Shown here one piece after another: positions 33,908 to 46,211 of a DNA stretch of 64,000 nucleotides (position 1 is its first letter; every line of letters starts with the position of its first letter). The notes beneath the pieces were generated by a model, which was not told where the DNA came from, did not search any database, and saw nothing but the letters and a program-made list of their open reading frames with translations. The position numbers and the translations under genes are program-made. Source of the stretch: Anadara kagoshimensis (Eukaryota; Mollusca; Bivalvia; Arcoida; Arcidae); NCBI GenBank assembly GCA_021292105.1, contig CM037870.1, positions 24,630,424-24,694,423 on the forward strand. The letters are read 5' to 3'.

Positions 33908-33908
<1 letters not shown>
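33691..33908 (+). mobile_element. SINE with tRNA-Leu/Ser-like head
   Basis: TGGCCGAGTGGTCTAAAAAA is a type II tRNA A-box arrangement, and AATGGTTCGAATCCCACACG a good B box about 50 bp later, as in tRNA-Leu/Ser with a long variable arm. The body has TCCGGCACTTCGGCTTCCTC, related to the group 3 motif in reverse complement. An (AAT)n run follows immediately and may be its tail. Confidence 0.65.
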
Positions 33909-33973
<65 letters not shown>

Positions 33974-34059
33974 TTAATAATAATAATAATTTTAAGTGAA
34001 ATGCTACTTATGATTTTTACCAAAATAATACATTCAAAAGTAGCACATAACTGTCGCTG

Positions 34060-34097
<38 letters not shown>
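33909..34097 (+). repeat. Two (AAT)n runs around a short hairpin region
   Basis: AAT runs at 33909-33970 and about 34060-34097. Between them lie TGCTACTTATGATTTTTACC and AATACATTCAAAAGTAGCAC, which pair partly (GTGCTACTTTT-like arms) and resemble the hairpin at 22445-22534. Confidence 0.75.
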
Positions 34098-34099
<2 letters not shown>

Positions 34100-34440
34100 T
34101 TGATACGATCACATAATTGTTGATTCAGAAAAAGGGCGTGGTTTAAATTATAATTTTTCTATTATGTAATGAATGGTAGGTATTTCAAAATCAATATCTG
34201 GATAGTGACAGAGGGAGTGGTTTTAACAAATTTAAATATTGTATCAAAAATAAAATTATAAATTTGAAAAAAAGGCAAACAGGACATGAATAGGTAGAGT
34301 TTTGTTAAATGAATATCAGATATTCTTGTCTGTTTTAAAAATCTACTCTTAAAGTGGGAGCATTTTAGAAATTTGTTGTTTTAAAAAACACCCTTAAGTG
34401 CCCCCTTCAATGTGAGGCATGCAATAGTTAAATCCGCCCA

Positions 34441-34744
34441 CTCGTCGTTGATTGGCTGGATGTCTGGTTTCAGGTCATTTTAATGTTGTCAATAACTCAC
34501 GCTTGGGTGACCTGGGACTGATATGTGTTAGTGTACAATTTGGGAACAGTGGACAGACACATATATTTCTACAACTGTTGGTAGAAAACTTTCGGAAAAG
34601 TGACAAACAGAAAGTTTATAGGTGTTTTTAAACTTTCAGTTGTTTTCTAAGAAGATAAGTTTTAAGAAGAAAAGTTTCATATAAGTTGGTGAACGACAAA
34701 AAGCCACCAAGTAGATTGTTCCCAGGACAAGGTGTCAACGTGAA
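34441..34744 (+). promoter_or_regulatory. Probable promoter and 5' UTR of the innexin gene
   Basis: An inverted CCAAT box (ATTGG, 34451-34455) lies in a locally less AT-rich stretch. The sequence down to 34744 precedes the proposed start codon. The transcription start is not identifiable; additional upstream non-coding exons are possible. Confidence 0.35.
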
Positions 34745-34749
34745 ATGTC
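34745..34749 (+). CDS. Innexin, first coding exon (ATG plus TC)
   Basis: ATGTC is followed at once by a consensus 5' splice site, GTAAGT (34750-34755). Joined to the exon at 39298, which begins with T, it reads ATG TCT GTG GTG: Met-Ser-Val-Val, leading straight into the conserved innexin N-terminal region. This accounts for the missing ATG in the main exon. The model rests on splice-site match and frame, not transcript evidence. An ATG in another upstream exon remains possible. Confidence 0.65.
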
Positions 34750-37442
34750 GTAAGTATACAAGCTATATACATACCACTTACTAGATATCGCTAACATGTT
34801 TATCGTGGCGAGTTGTTTATGTTCAAAACGAAAGGCGAATATTAAATAATGGTCTCTTTAAATTATTATGAATAAATCTTAACATTTTTAATAAACTTTT
34901 CATTGTCAAATGTTCTGAATTATTTTATGGGATAAACGTATACGTTGGGTAGTTTGACCCACTAATTGAAAACCAGTTTTGTGTTGTACATCACGTTAAA
35001 ATGTCTTCATCATGGCCTAAACGACTGAGTGAGAAAAACTATCATATTCTCTTTAAAAATCAGGTTTTGTGAAGCATGGATATTGACACCTATTTAACTT
35101 CTGTTAAAAACATCACCTAAGTAAATCACCTTTTGGAATCTACAAAATGTACTTAATTAGTAAATACTGAGACTTTAAAACTGTATTTGTTATCTATTTT
35201 TAAGTTTTGGTACTTATTATTTGGCCAATTTGTATATATTTGTGAAATTTAAATTTTTTTCTCTACAAAATTATCATTTTTTTTACTTTTGATTAAAAAA
35301 GCTTTCGTTTGAAATATTCTTAATAAATTCTTTGTTTTATAAGTAATAAAACCATGAGTGGTTGTGTTGACACACATACACATGCAGAGAGCGAGAGGGA
35401 CAGTTTTATAATAAATAATATTTTAGTTGCAATGCAAAAGGAGTATTATTAATATTTTTATATTAACATTTAGTTAGGTGGATATAAACATACATATACA
35501 TATACATATATGCAGTGAGATAGGTTTTTATCATATTTTATTATTTATTTGCAAAATAATTAATATTTTATTGTTAATATATTGTCATGTCATCGATTTT
35601 TCATGTGGTTTTAATACTTATATGAACATGCTAAATTAAATGTGTTACAACACTTCCTAAAATGGATGGGAACCTGTCTGAAAATTCGTGTTCAATCCCT
35701 AATTCTTGCGTCACCTTTTAATCACCCAACAATGTGTTTAATTAAAACTCTTGACCCTTCCGGTCATTTTGCCCTCGGGTGGCCACCTTGTCAAAAGCAA
35801 TAATAACTATTGATGATGAATGTCGGCGGTATATCTGGTTGATTAATGGCGGAATATGCTGCCGGCTTTCACTGACCCCTGGTCGAAACAAAACCTGCTT
35901 GTAAACCTGTCATCGCAATGGTCATGCAAATATGTCCACCAAATTCCACAATCAATGAAGCGAAAAATATGAAAATGCATCCAATATACTTAGCTCACAA
36001 TTTCATTTTCATTCCCATTGAAACCGAGACATGAAAAGGGTTTTATACGTTTCTGATTGAAGGGAATATAAAATGCCTTGATATCTTTAATTTCGGATAT
36101 TATAAAAATAAAATAAATGTATTAAAAATTCATATAATCCCAATCTAGTCACAATTTGTCAGTTTTATTGCTCATACCAAGCGTATTCTCTCAACGTCAT
36201 GACAGGTCTGGGTTATTAGGTCGCAGCAATAATTGATAATTACGTAATTAGATAAATATCAAATGGTTTTATAATCTGAACAGACACGTTATTTTGGTAA
36301 TATCTTGTATTTCTTATCAAATATTCATTGTAGTATAAGAAATATCAAGGGGTTATAAAGATAACAAGAAATATCACTGAACCCACACACAATGGCTTCA
36401 CACCCAGCAAGTTGTTGTACTTCATATCCAGTGTGCCATTAGGATTAAGAGTTTTATGAATGTACTATTGAAATGGGCCCTCAGATTAATGCATGTCAAT
36501 GTTAATGGGGAAAGGGAAGTAACTCGATTACATGTACTGTCCATTTCATGTCAACAAGACATGGCGTAAAATTAACCTTGTTACCAGACTGGGGTCGAGT
36601 TTCGTCGCGTCTATGAAACACACCAAACTTACACTCTTTAAGAAGGCGATGATGTAGTACATGTATTTGTTTTAACTGAAAAAAGAGACTTGGTTTTGCG
36701 AAGTTACAAGTTAACAGAAAGTGTTAAAAAATCTAAAAAATTTGGTGAACTTAACATTTGGTCAAGGGAATTGCTTTTATATGTGTCATTGAACTTGCTA
36801 AAAATAATGTTAAAGGTTATTAAAATTTGCTAAAAATAATTATTAAAAATTTTGGTCATGATTTTCCTCTCATCAGTTGTCTCTATAAACACCAGTCCAT
36901 TAATTGTCTTAAGTAAAAACAAGTACAACAACCTTAATTTATCATTTTATGGTCTAGTGTATGGGTCACACACGTCTATGACAGTCTGGCTGGCGTCTCC
37001 AATCTGTGTTTGGGGGACCCTGGAAAATTTGTGATAATTCAAGCACGTAACGTCCTGCTTAGAACAACACGACACATGTACAAGCAATGTCATGTGTCTT
37101 TAGTTGTGGTCATTTCAAAGAGCCAGACGTTTTTACAGTATCGCCATTAGTACACAGTATAAATGAGTGCCCTACATGGCCTCTCACTCAGCCTTATTAT
37201 CTTATCTTTTTATATATGTATATGCATGATAAGTAAAGTTATATATACGTTTAAGTTTAACACCGTTTTTATCATCAGTGACGTGACATACATGAGTTTG
37301 TTCAGTCATCCAGACGGATTAATGCTAGGATACACATTTTACTTACCTACCAAACAATTTACATAATAGGACTATTATTTACATAACTACTTACATGGTG
37401 AATCCTTTAAATTTGCAGATGTGCAAACCTCTCTCTCTCTCT

Positions 37443-37473
<31 letters not shown>

Positions 37474-39297
37474 ATTATAACCATATCTTGTTTAGGGATA
37501 TTCCCATAGGGATTCAAAGCCCATTTAATTCAGATAAGGGAAAAGTCATTTTAACCGCATCCCTCCTCCCCTTCTACATCCCAAAATCGGCATAATCGCC
37601 TTTCCTCTCCACACCCTTTAAATTCAATGTTCAAACATTAAAAAAAATCTTAATAAAGGTTTTCCTTTTATTCAGTTATTACAGTTACTCTCAGCCATTC
37701 AAAAGAGTAAAAAACCCAAAACATGAGAACTACTGAATATTACATAACTCACCAAAAACTGACAATACATTAAATAGACAAATACTATACAAATGTTATG
37801 GTTCATCGCACCCTTTTGTTCTTTTGTTCTTTCTTTTTTTGTGTTGTAAACGAAAAATGCCATTTACTAAATGAATTTCCGTTGCTGAGATTCGATCGCG
37901 CGACCAAGAAATCCAAACCTACCAAATCTAACAGGTTTCGTTGCCTTCGTTTTTATGGTCTAAACACTATTTTATAATGAGTTTCTTTGTTGCCATGTCC
38001 ACTGTGAAAAGTCCATTTGTGTTCATAGTATAATGCTAATTGGAGTTCAATGACCATTTTGTCCCATATCAACATGTTGGCCTAATGACCTGGGTTATAT
38101 AATGTCGAGATTTTCCTAAGAACTTGTGAAAATACATGCCGGGCTATGTCCAAAATTTTATAATACCCTTTGTATTTAATGACATAAGTGTCTTAATATT
38201 TATTTAATAGGATTACATAATTCAGTTTTATTATTCTTTGTGTGAATAACATTATATGAAAACCAAAAACTGCTGAAAGCGTGGGGCAGAACGAAACCAT
38301 TTTTACCGAAACGTTATCTGTGACGAATTTATTATAACTAGCTCGCTTCCAACGCGGACAAAATGCCAGTTTAGAAGTAGAATGATATCGTGGACGAAAT
38401 GTAAACTGTCTTGAAATGTGCCCATTTTCCCTCCTCGTCGAATTTATCATACAAATAAAATTTTGTTTCATTATTTTGAAATTTTCGAGTCGTTCTTTCA
38501 TTTTTCTGTCCAGGGGTTTTCCACTCATGATTTAAGACAGTGATTCATCCCCGTTCTGAAAAGAATAACCCATTTTCGACTGCAATATTTTTTGTACCAA
38601 TTGTATTTTTTTGGTGTTAACATATAATAACCATTTCGATTACCCAATGTAATGCAAATGCCATAAACCATTTTTGAATGTATTTTATGATTAAATTAAA
38701 AAAATTGTATATGACACAAAAATTAGGTCTAAGTATATCTGTTCATGGTAATTTACGTGAAGATATTGCTATGTAGCAAACTAGCAATATAAAAAAGTAA
38801 TTTATTATTAAGGCAGATAATTCGGCCTAATAGGTAGTGGAATGAAATTAAATAAAAATTTCATTAATGAAAATAAGAATTGTGAATGTAGTCTGTACAT
38901 ACCAGGAACTATAAAGACAACGTAATTAAAACATCAGGAAATACGCCTGTTCCAGTAGGTGAAATAAATGTATTCCATAATTACTTATAAAGAAATGTAT
39001 TGTATAAATAAATTATAACAAAGTCTTAATTAATGTTGATGTAATCAGCTGTTTATACCCCAGGGGATTATCCTTTGCCATTTTAATCACCATTGCTTTT
39101 CATCTAAATTATTTGACTTGGCATCCCACCCCACCCCACCCCCAGCTACTGAAAGTAGAAACTACATAAGGCATTCGACATCGGTAAAGCAATGCTGAGA
39201 CATTCATATTAATATAATGCTAATTTTTACATTCGTGAACATGCGTTAGTTAATTAAATAACAACAAACTTTAATTATTTTTCTTATGTATTTTCAG
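34750..39297 (+). other. Intron 1 of the innexin gene (4.5 kb)
   Basis: It opens with GTAAGTATAC and ends with a pyrimidine-rich tract and TTTTCAG at 39291-39297. Contents: a short (CATATA)n run near 35490-35512, a CT microsatellite at 37430-37473, a 111-codon minus-strand frame (38528-38193) with no recognisable motif, and a C-rich run near 39127-39144. No transposon boundaries stand out, which contrasts with the rest of the window. Confidence 0.65.
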
Positions 39298-40507
39298 TGT
39301 GGTGTGGATTTTTGGGAGTTGGGCTAGTTGGAATAAGCTCAAAGGAAATGATGATGACGACTGGGTCGATCGGATTAACCATTTATATACAGTAGTGTTG
39401 CTCTGTATTTTCGCCGTATTTACGGGAGGTGGACAATATGTCGGGAACCCGATTGAGTGCTGGTGTCCAGCGCAGTTTACGGGCTCCTATGTCTCGTATA
39501 CAAAATCCTACTGCTGGATTAAAAACACGTACTATATTCCAATGGGAGATGTCATTCCAGTCGCTCACGAGAAGAGAGATTCCGAAGAGATCACCTACTA
39601 TCAGTGGATACCGATCATATTGGTTTTTATGGCGTTTTTATTTAAATTACCATGCCTTGTATGGAGAATGTTGAATGGATATTCTGGAATCAGCTTGGAA
39701 AAAATAGTCAACATGGCAGCGGCAACACAAACAAGCGAGCCAAAGAAACGAAATGAAACCGTCGAACATATAGCAATATACATGGATAGATGGCTTGAAA
39801 CCCACCGACAGTACCACCACAATATTATGGTCAGAATGAAGCAGAGAGCTTCACGGGTATGTTTCTTCTTATGCAACAAACGTGAAGGAACCTATCTTAC
39901 AGGACTCTATTTGTGTGTCAAAATCTTGTACGTTGTCAACATTATATGCCAGTTTTTCATTCTTAACGGTTTCATGGGACACGATTTTTACTCCGCATAC
40001 GGATTGGAGGTTATAAACAGCCTTGTAAATGACGAACCAATGAAAGAGTCGCGTAGATTCCCACGTGTCACTCTCTGTGATTTCGACATTCGTCAGCTTC
40101 AGAACTTGCAGCGATGGACCGTCCAATGTGTCTTGCCCATCAACCTCTTCAACGAAAAAATCTTTATGTTCCTTTGGTTTTGGTTCGTTCTTGTTGCCGT
40201 AGTAACCATTGGAAATTTCATTTTCTGGCTCTGGAGAGTTGTGGTGAAGAGAAACCGCGTGGCCTACATCAAGAAGTTCTTGAAGGTCCGGGACGAGCTT
40301 CATGGCGAGGATGACAAGAAGGTTTGCCGTAAATTTGCCGACGATTATTTGAGAGATGATGGTATTTTCGTATTAAGACTAGTTGCTAGAAATTCAAACG
40401 CCATCTTGCTAACGGACTTAGTTCTAAGTTTATGGGGCATTTACAAAAAGAAGCCATCCATTAAGAAAGCATTGAACAATGACGAGTACACCGAATCGCA
40501 TGCATAG
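39298..40507 (+). CDS. Innexin (gap-junction / hemichannel subunit), main exon
   Basis: With the first exon it encodes 404 residues, a normal innexin length. Innexins form invertebrate gap junctions and plasma-membrane hemichannels. Visible family marks: membrane segment 1 (about 30-47), first extracellular loop with IECWCPAQF and YCW (Cys 56, 58, 74), the signature YYQW at 102-105, segment 2 (about 106-126) with the conserved proline in KLPCLVW, segment 3 (about 205-224), second extracellular loop with Cys 262 and Cys 279 (TLCDFDIRQL; VQCVLPINLFNEKIF), segment 4 (about 290-313), and a cytoplasmic tail of about 90 residues. The strictly conserved extracellular cysteines are all present, and Cys 58 (CWC) is extra. 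There is no ATG where the frame opens; instead a splice acceptor ends at 39297. The frame is intact to TAG at 40505-40507. Which numbered innexin it is cannot be told. Confidence 0.95.
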
Positions 40508-42006
40508 TGTATGTAGTTGCTAGGGAAATAGGACTATTTGTTTGAACAGTTGCTAAGGAAAATGGGACTATTTGTTTGAACAGTTCTTAGAAATGCATGA
40601 TGAGATCTGACTCACAAGTTGGGATTAGTCCGATTTGATGATGATGAAACATTCCGGATTATTGCCAGTGATTATAAAACATTGTATAACTGTTGAACAG
40701 AAGTTGGTGATGATGATGATGACATTTTGCTGTTATAGTTTCAGTTGGCCGAGTTGAAGGTGCTATAATAACCCAAGACTGCCTTATTTAATATTTCGTT
40801 AAATGATGCGGTGTAGATGTGTTCAGATCATTGGGACAATTTGAGACTTTGACATTTTTTTTAACGCAGCCGATCAAAGTTTGCTAGTCATTGTGATCAT
40901 ACATGCCAGAATTACTATTACGACTCTTCATTAGTTCTTCCTGCCTGCAACATTGCCTCTGCAAAGTTAATATTTAATTTTGCACATCTCGAACAATTGT
41001 TTTTCCAGTTTGAATAAAAGCTCTGGAGGTTCTTGTTTCGAAAAAAAACTAGGTTCCCCTTAACCAAAAAAAGTGAAAACGCTTTGTTAAAAGGCATATA
41101 TGTTTAAATACAAAATTGTCTTAATTTGTGTTTGATTTAGGTTTGAAAGTTGTCACAAACGATTTTTGAAATTGGCTATCAAAACTGTGGGAACCTAGCA
41201 TATAGGGGGCATACGACAAGGGTTTCTTCTTGTACATGCTTTTTTCAACCATGTCTAGATGTTAATACATTCATACAAATGTGTTCATTATTTTTGACTG
41301 TTGTGTGCATGTATGTATGAAAGATATTATATTTATACAAATCACTCATGTAATGATCAGTGTATCATAATTATAGCATATATTTTTTGAGGTTTTAAAA
41401 ATTGTTAATTTGATAAGAATTAAACATATTTATTTTCGTTTTTAAACGGCCAGTGTGTTTTTCATGTCTTGTGACAATATGCCTAGCTGTCGTGTTGCGT
41501 GGAACCAGCAGAATCGGTGATAAACCTATATTGTAAAATTTTCGGATATAGGGTCATTTTTTCCTCATAAACAGGGCCGACTGGGTAGTCACACTATGTC
41601 CTTTTAAACGTAAACAAAGGTTGTGTACATAAAATATCTTTCATTAAAATATTCGTTGTGAACTCGTTAGAAGGAATTTAAGTTTGTTAATAAGAGGCTT
41701 AAATCTCCTCCAGACTTTGTAAATTTAATGAATCGCACTCTTAATGACAAATTTTGATTATTATTCTATCCAAGTTAAGGCGATTATGTCCATTTTGTTA
41801 GTGCAAAAAACAACAATAGGCTAACCCAATTTAAAACGGTAAGCACTTTAATGATAAAGATTTTTAGCCACTTCCGGAATTTCTAGACGACTGCATTTCC
41901 AGAAGTTTTTAGGGCAACCTCTTTTTGGGTTTGAATATAGGGTATATTATTTACTTCCAGTGGGTCTTGAATTCAAGTTCTTACATTGTTGAATTTAAGT
42001 TCTCGC

Positions 42007-42042
<36 letters not shown>

Positions 42043-42930
42043 GCAATTACGAGATCACTGTAGGGACTCCATCGAGTTCTGTTGCACAACTTCTGTGATA
42101 TTGATTTTTGAGGCATTATAACACGAGTATTTATTCGGAAGCATTTATCACTTTTTACACTATGGGTTCATTTTTAACCTTTTTAAGATAACTCAATAGT
42201 AATCAAAAGAACGATAATCCACCGATTTATACAATAGAAGCGTCGTTTTTTATATAAAATTCATAACTTTGGTGTCATGACAGGAAGTCTATAGATCATT
42301 GGAATTGTAGAGTAGAGATATATTATACTGTAGTGATTAGAATTAACATTTTATTTTTTGTCTTACCTTTGTGCCACCTTAATTAAATTCTAGAACTTGA
42401 CAAGTTTTGTTGGAACATTTTAAGATGGGCAATGGGTATTTGAAACAACGAAATCAATTCGTCTTCCTTGCAATTGCTATATAAAATATAAAGTCTTCCC
42501 TATTCACGCTCTCATATATTAGATTGAGTTGACTTTTCAGACAGATTTTTTTTTAGAGAATTTGATTCCAGATTAACACCGCTAGTTAAATGACACCATT
42601 TAAAATGTTTGTGTTTTCATGCCCAACATAATGGGTGAACGAAGATTTGCAGGAATAATAATGGTATGTGATTTGGATCTCAAAAGTTGACGATGTTTAA
42701 TTTTATTTTTTTCATCATAAAGAATTATTTTTTTTATTCAGTGCATTTTAATGTCGTGTTTGTTTAATGTTTTTAAATGTATTTCTTCAGAAATGATGGT
42801 TAATTTTGTGTACTGTTTCTTCATATAAAATTGTTTGTGTACAAATGGATGCAATAAAATTAAAAGTTACAATTTTTCAATAAAAATATAAATAATACTT
42901 AATTGAAATTTTGTATTTTAAGACTTATAT
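40508..42930 (+). other. Innexin 3' flank with candidate poly(A) signals
   Basis: Just after the stop, a roughly 36-bp segment containing GGACTATTTGTTTGAACAG is directly duplicated (about 40516-40583). AATAAA occurs at 41013-41018, about 500 bp past the stop, and again at 42853-42858. A T-run of about 34 lies at 42008-42041. No other gene seen. Confidence 0.5.
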
Positions 42931-43260
42931 TTGTGGAAGTCAGTTTGTAGACTGATCGCTTCTTAAGTGGGAGACTGTGAGTTCGAAACCCAACTGGGTC
43001 TGACCCAAGACTTGAAAGTGAGTAGCGACTGTTCTTTCGCCAAGTACTCGGCATTAAGAAATTAAAGTCATTGTTCTTTCAGATGGGAACTTAAAACAAA
43101 CGAGGTCCCATGTCATGGTGGGCTTGGCATGATAAAGATCCCTGTTGTAAATGCTATCAAAGCAATGCACAGGCAAAACATCTACACTTTCGCCTATAGC
43201 TGGCGATGTCTCGCTATAAGTGAAATATTCTTGACTGGAACGTTAAACACGATCAACGAA
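42931..43260 (+). mobile_element. tRNA-derived SINE group 1
   Basis: Head with TTGTAGACTGATCGCTTC (A-box region mutated) and GTGAGTTCGAAACCCAAC (B box). The body has GGGTCTGACCCAAGACTTG, CCAAGTACTCGGCATTAAG, CCTATAGCTGGCGATGTCTC and GAAATATTCTTGACTGGAAC and ends GTTAAACACGATCAACG. Full length but with several percent substitutions relative to 47911 and 57091. Confidence 0.8.
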
Positions 43261-43288
43261 CCTGTTTCTTTCGACTCGCCAATATTTG

Positions 43289-43476
43289 TACTGCGAATTC
43301 ATTTATTTTCTTGGTGTAGTGTTTTCGTGCTTCTAAGAAAAAAAATTTTCGCAGGACCGTAAATTTGTGAATGTGGTAACAATTTAATGTAGGTGTGGCA
43401 TATACTATTTCGTTGTCATTAAAATTCGTGGGTCAACGAAAATTGCGACATCGAGAAAATGAATGATTTCGCAGTA
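43289..43476. mobile_element. MITE-like element D with TA ends
   Basis: Left end TACTGCGAATTCATTTATTT and right end (reverse complement) TACTGCGAAATCATTCATTT are inverted repeats of about 23 bp. The outermost TA on both sides could be the TA target duplication typical of Tc1/mariner-type elements. The element (43291-43474) is about 184 bp and non-coding, and starts about 30 bp after a SINE. Confidence 0.65.
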
Positions 43477-43907
43477 TAATTACAAGTGCACACTTGGCGG
43501 GTGTAGCTAACTAAACCGGATGTCGCCGTTCGTGAAATAGGAGGTGCTTGCCCTTCCGGATCACCTGGCTTAACATCACGTGTTTAACTAATTTGCCAGT
43601 TTTCAAAGTTGTTACTTTGCTTTTGGATTGTAATAAGGTGATTGGTATGCTTGTTTTTCATTGAAATTCCAGTTTACATTTATTTTTGGCCAAGAACATA
43701 ATGTTTAGATTTTTCACCGACAACGAACTTGGTCCATGAAATTAATCAGCAACTTTCAATCCCTATTTGGAATTCACTTGTTACTTTCAGTTTGGATCAG
43801 TTGATGGTTCGACTGATTTGAGCCCCACACATTGCACTGGTAGATTCATAAAATACTTCAAACACACCACTGGATACAATTTTGCCATATTCGGTGCTCT
43901 GCCGTGG

Positions 43908-44112
43908 TTTCGGTGGCTTAGTAGTCGGAAGCGCTGGTTTACGGGATAACAGTGCTGCTCACGACCTAGGTTTGTACCTCAATCGGACTCATTCTTGTGT
44001 GAGAAAGTTGACTGTTCACTTATCGATGTTGGCACCAGGCATTCCGGTTTCCGCCACCATCCATGAACTAAGTGGAGGCTTCTTGATCGGAGTATAAAAC
44101 ACCATTATTACA
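43908..44112 (+). mobile_element. SINE-like element, group 3
   Basis: Head-like sequence TCGGTGGCTTAGTAGTCGGA and, further on, CACGACCTAGGTTTGTACCT (weak B box). The body has TGTGTGAGAAAGTTGACTG, CATTCCGGTTTCCGCCACC and TAAAACACCATTATTACACC, close to the copy at 44508. Confidence 0.5.
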
Positions 44113-44211
44113 CCCAACTCTGTCTTATCGAGGTTAAAAATTTCAAAATTGGATATTGACCTAAATTAGTTTATTTACTTCGTTTATCTTTTGTTTTGGT
44201 TTCGACTTCTA

Positions 44212-44454
44212 CAAACAACATTGACTGGCCGCTTGACTATTAAGGACGAGTATATTTATTTACAGGGAACATCAAACAACATTGACTGGCCGCTTGACTA
44301 TTGAGGACGAGTATATTTATTAATAGGGAACAAACATTAAGTGTTAATTTCATCTAGGGTAAATTGAAACTTAACACTGTCCATTTATTGAGTGGATCCT
44401 CCTATATGGATATTCCTAATGAAAAGTCAAATGGCAAGGTTAATGTTGTTTACA
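44212..44454. mobile_element. MITE-like element E, copy 2, with a 61-bp internal duplication
   Basis: The left arm (CAAACAACATTGACTGGCCG, 44212 on) is repeated at 44273 as part of a 61-bp tandem duplication. The right arm (44425-44454, AGTCAAATGGCAAGGTTAAT then GTTGTTTA) is its inverted counterpart. Shared arms with 31362-31585 define the family. Confidence 0.55.
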
Positions 44455-44507
44455 TATACATGCATACTATCTTATAAATGGAATTCAAATTGCGCTCGGT
44501 ATAATTT

Positions 44508-44735
44508 TGGCTTCTCGATGACCAAGTGGTATGAATAGATGATTTGCAGGTCACACAGACTAGGTTCGAATGCCACTCGATCAGATGATCTTAAAAAACC
44601 TTGTCAGTTCTCTTGTCGAAAGTCGATGACATTTCCGAACACTTTACTTTCCTCCGCCATCTCAGATCTGACCACCTAGCTTACGTAGTGGTTGATTCTT
44701 GATTAGAACCTAAGACACCGTTTATGGATGCACTA
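44508..44735 (+). mobile_element. SINE-like element, group 3
   Basis: CGATGACCAAGTGGTATGAA (A-box-like) and ACTAGGTTCGAATGCCACTC (B box) make a tRNA-like head. Downstream are TCTTGTCGAAAGTCGATGAC, CCTCCGCCATCTCAGATC and TTGATTAGAACCTAAGACAC. Confidence 0.6.
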
Positions 44736-45974
44736 CTTTAACCCATCTTAACTGTTAAGATAACACATTAATAAACTGTAAGTATTCGTAACCGTTAAGA
44801 TAGCTTCATGCTACCCAGTTCTACTTGTTGGGTTGCGTGGCTACAAGTGACACTGGACCCTGGGTAGATACCGGTCTTATGGACATCCATGCTCGGGACA
44901 TGACATATTTGACTTTTAACTATGGTAGCACCGTTAAAGGAAATTATTAACAAAATATACGCACCGCTAGCTCAGTCTACCCAACGTTTCACGTGCTTGT
45001 AAATTTGAGAATAGATCACTAGAGTGCGTATCAAATTTGTCTTCTGTCGCTTGGACTTGAGCGCTTTTGGACTAAGTGACTGAGTGACTAGCCTCCGTAT
45101 AAGTGAACAAATCTTAACTGGGACACAAAACACCATTGCTCCAAATCACTCTTGTGCTCTTTTAAGCCAGAATCGGTGTCATGTCTAGAAGACGCGATAT
45201 CTGGATTTCGAACAAGACAATAGGCTTCAGATTGGATACAAAGTTCGGTATTAGTCTTCATGATTACAAGACAAAAGCCCTCGAATGGACACGGATTCAA
45301 CGTCACATGGAATGCTTCAACACAGGAAACTCTAAATTATTTAAAGTTCAGTTTCGGACTTCATGCTTTGACATCCATACAAGTCAAAAACAAAACTAGC
45401 AAAAAACAATCTATGTCCAAATAGACTAAAACCAAAGTGAAAACTTTTTTAAAACTGGCAAACGTGAACTTGCACCAGGAAAGTGAGGCCGGGTGCTACT
45501 CTAGATCGGTTTAAAGGAATAGGGCATCATGATGACAGAATATCAGACTCTAAACTGGATACAGGGCCGTCATGGGATGTAATGCTTACAGAATTAGTGT
45601 CTGAAACCATATAATAAAAATAACAAACTCTAAATTAATAAGGCTTAACACTTCTTGGATTGTGATTTGGGAACAGCGAAATTCTGGACTGACACAAGTT
45701 CATTCGAGTTCTGCATAATCATGAAGAAGCACAATAAGACTGTACATGGTACAGGCTAAAATGGTCTGAATTTTGTTAAGGTCATAGGAGTTCTGTATAA
45801 ACAAGCACAATTTTTAAGACATGGTGCAGGCAAAACAAATTCCGAACTTGCACTGGCTCTAAAAAGCCAAGAACTATCCATGCTTCATAACTGTTGAATC
45901 TTAATTGATTGTATCAAGATAGTAATAATCTAAGAGTTTCAGTATTATTTTACAAGATTTTTGACTTACTTGAC
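44736..45974. other. Intergenic DNA rich in degraded repeats
   Basis: A group 3 SINE-like scrap lies near 45070-45165 (AACACCATTGCTCC), and a fragment of the 6950/49120 repeat near 45470-45510. Several related blocks (GATTGGATACAAAGTTCGG / AACTGGATACAGGGCCGTC; TTCATGATTACAAGAC / ATAATCATGAAGAAGC) suggest an old internally repeated element. No gene supported. Confidence 0.4.
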
Positions 45975-46211
45975 TTATTCCTCTTGATTCCCTGGGGAAC
46001 AAAGGGCCGCAACAACACCCCTCCATCTGACACGGTTCTGTGCTATCTTCTTCAGTTCAGTCCAGGTCTTTCCAGCTGTTTGTGCCTCTGTGTCGGTACT
46101 CCTACGCCAAGCCTGTTTAGGCCAACCTCTCTTCCCCTTCCCATGTGGGTTCCAGTCAAGAGCCTGCCTGGTGGCATTTGACGCAGGCTTGCGGAGTGTG
46201 TGGCAGATCAT
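45975..46211 (-). pseudogene. LINE reverse-transcriptase C-terminal remnant
   Basis: The minus-strand frame reads LRKPASNATRQALDWNP, GKGKRGWPKQAWRRS, GKTWTELKKIAQNRVRW and VVAALCS, ending NQEE-stop. This is the familiar C-terminal tail of many animal non-LTR retrotransposon polyproteins (LRKP...TRQAL-W-P, GKRGRPK-TWRR, W-ELK-A-DR-RWR--V-ALC). Nothing of the polymerase or endonuclease is attached, so it is a 5'-truncated dead copy of about 75 codons. AAGTCAAGTAAGTCAA just past the stop may be its 3' tail. Confidence 0.8.

Noticed and set aside
38193-38528. 111-codon minus-strand frame starting MSGKPLDRKMKERL
   Set aside because: Lies inside the innexin intron, has no recognisable motif, and shows no splice or promoter signals.
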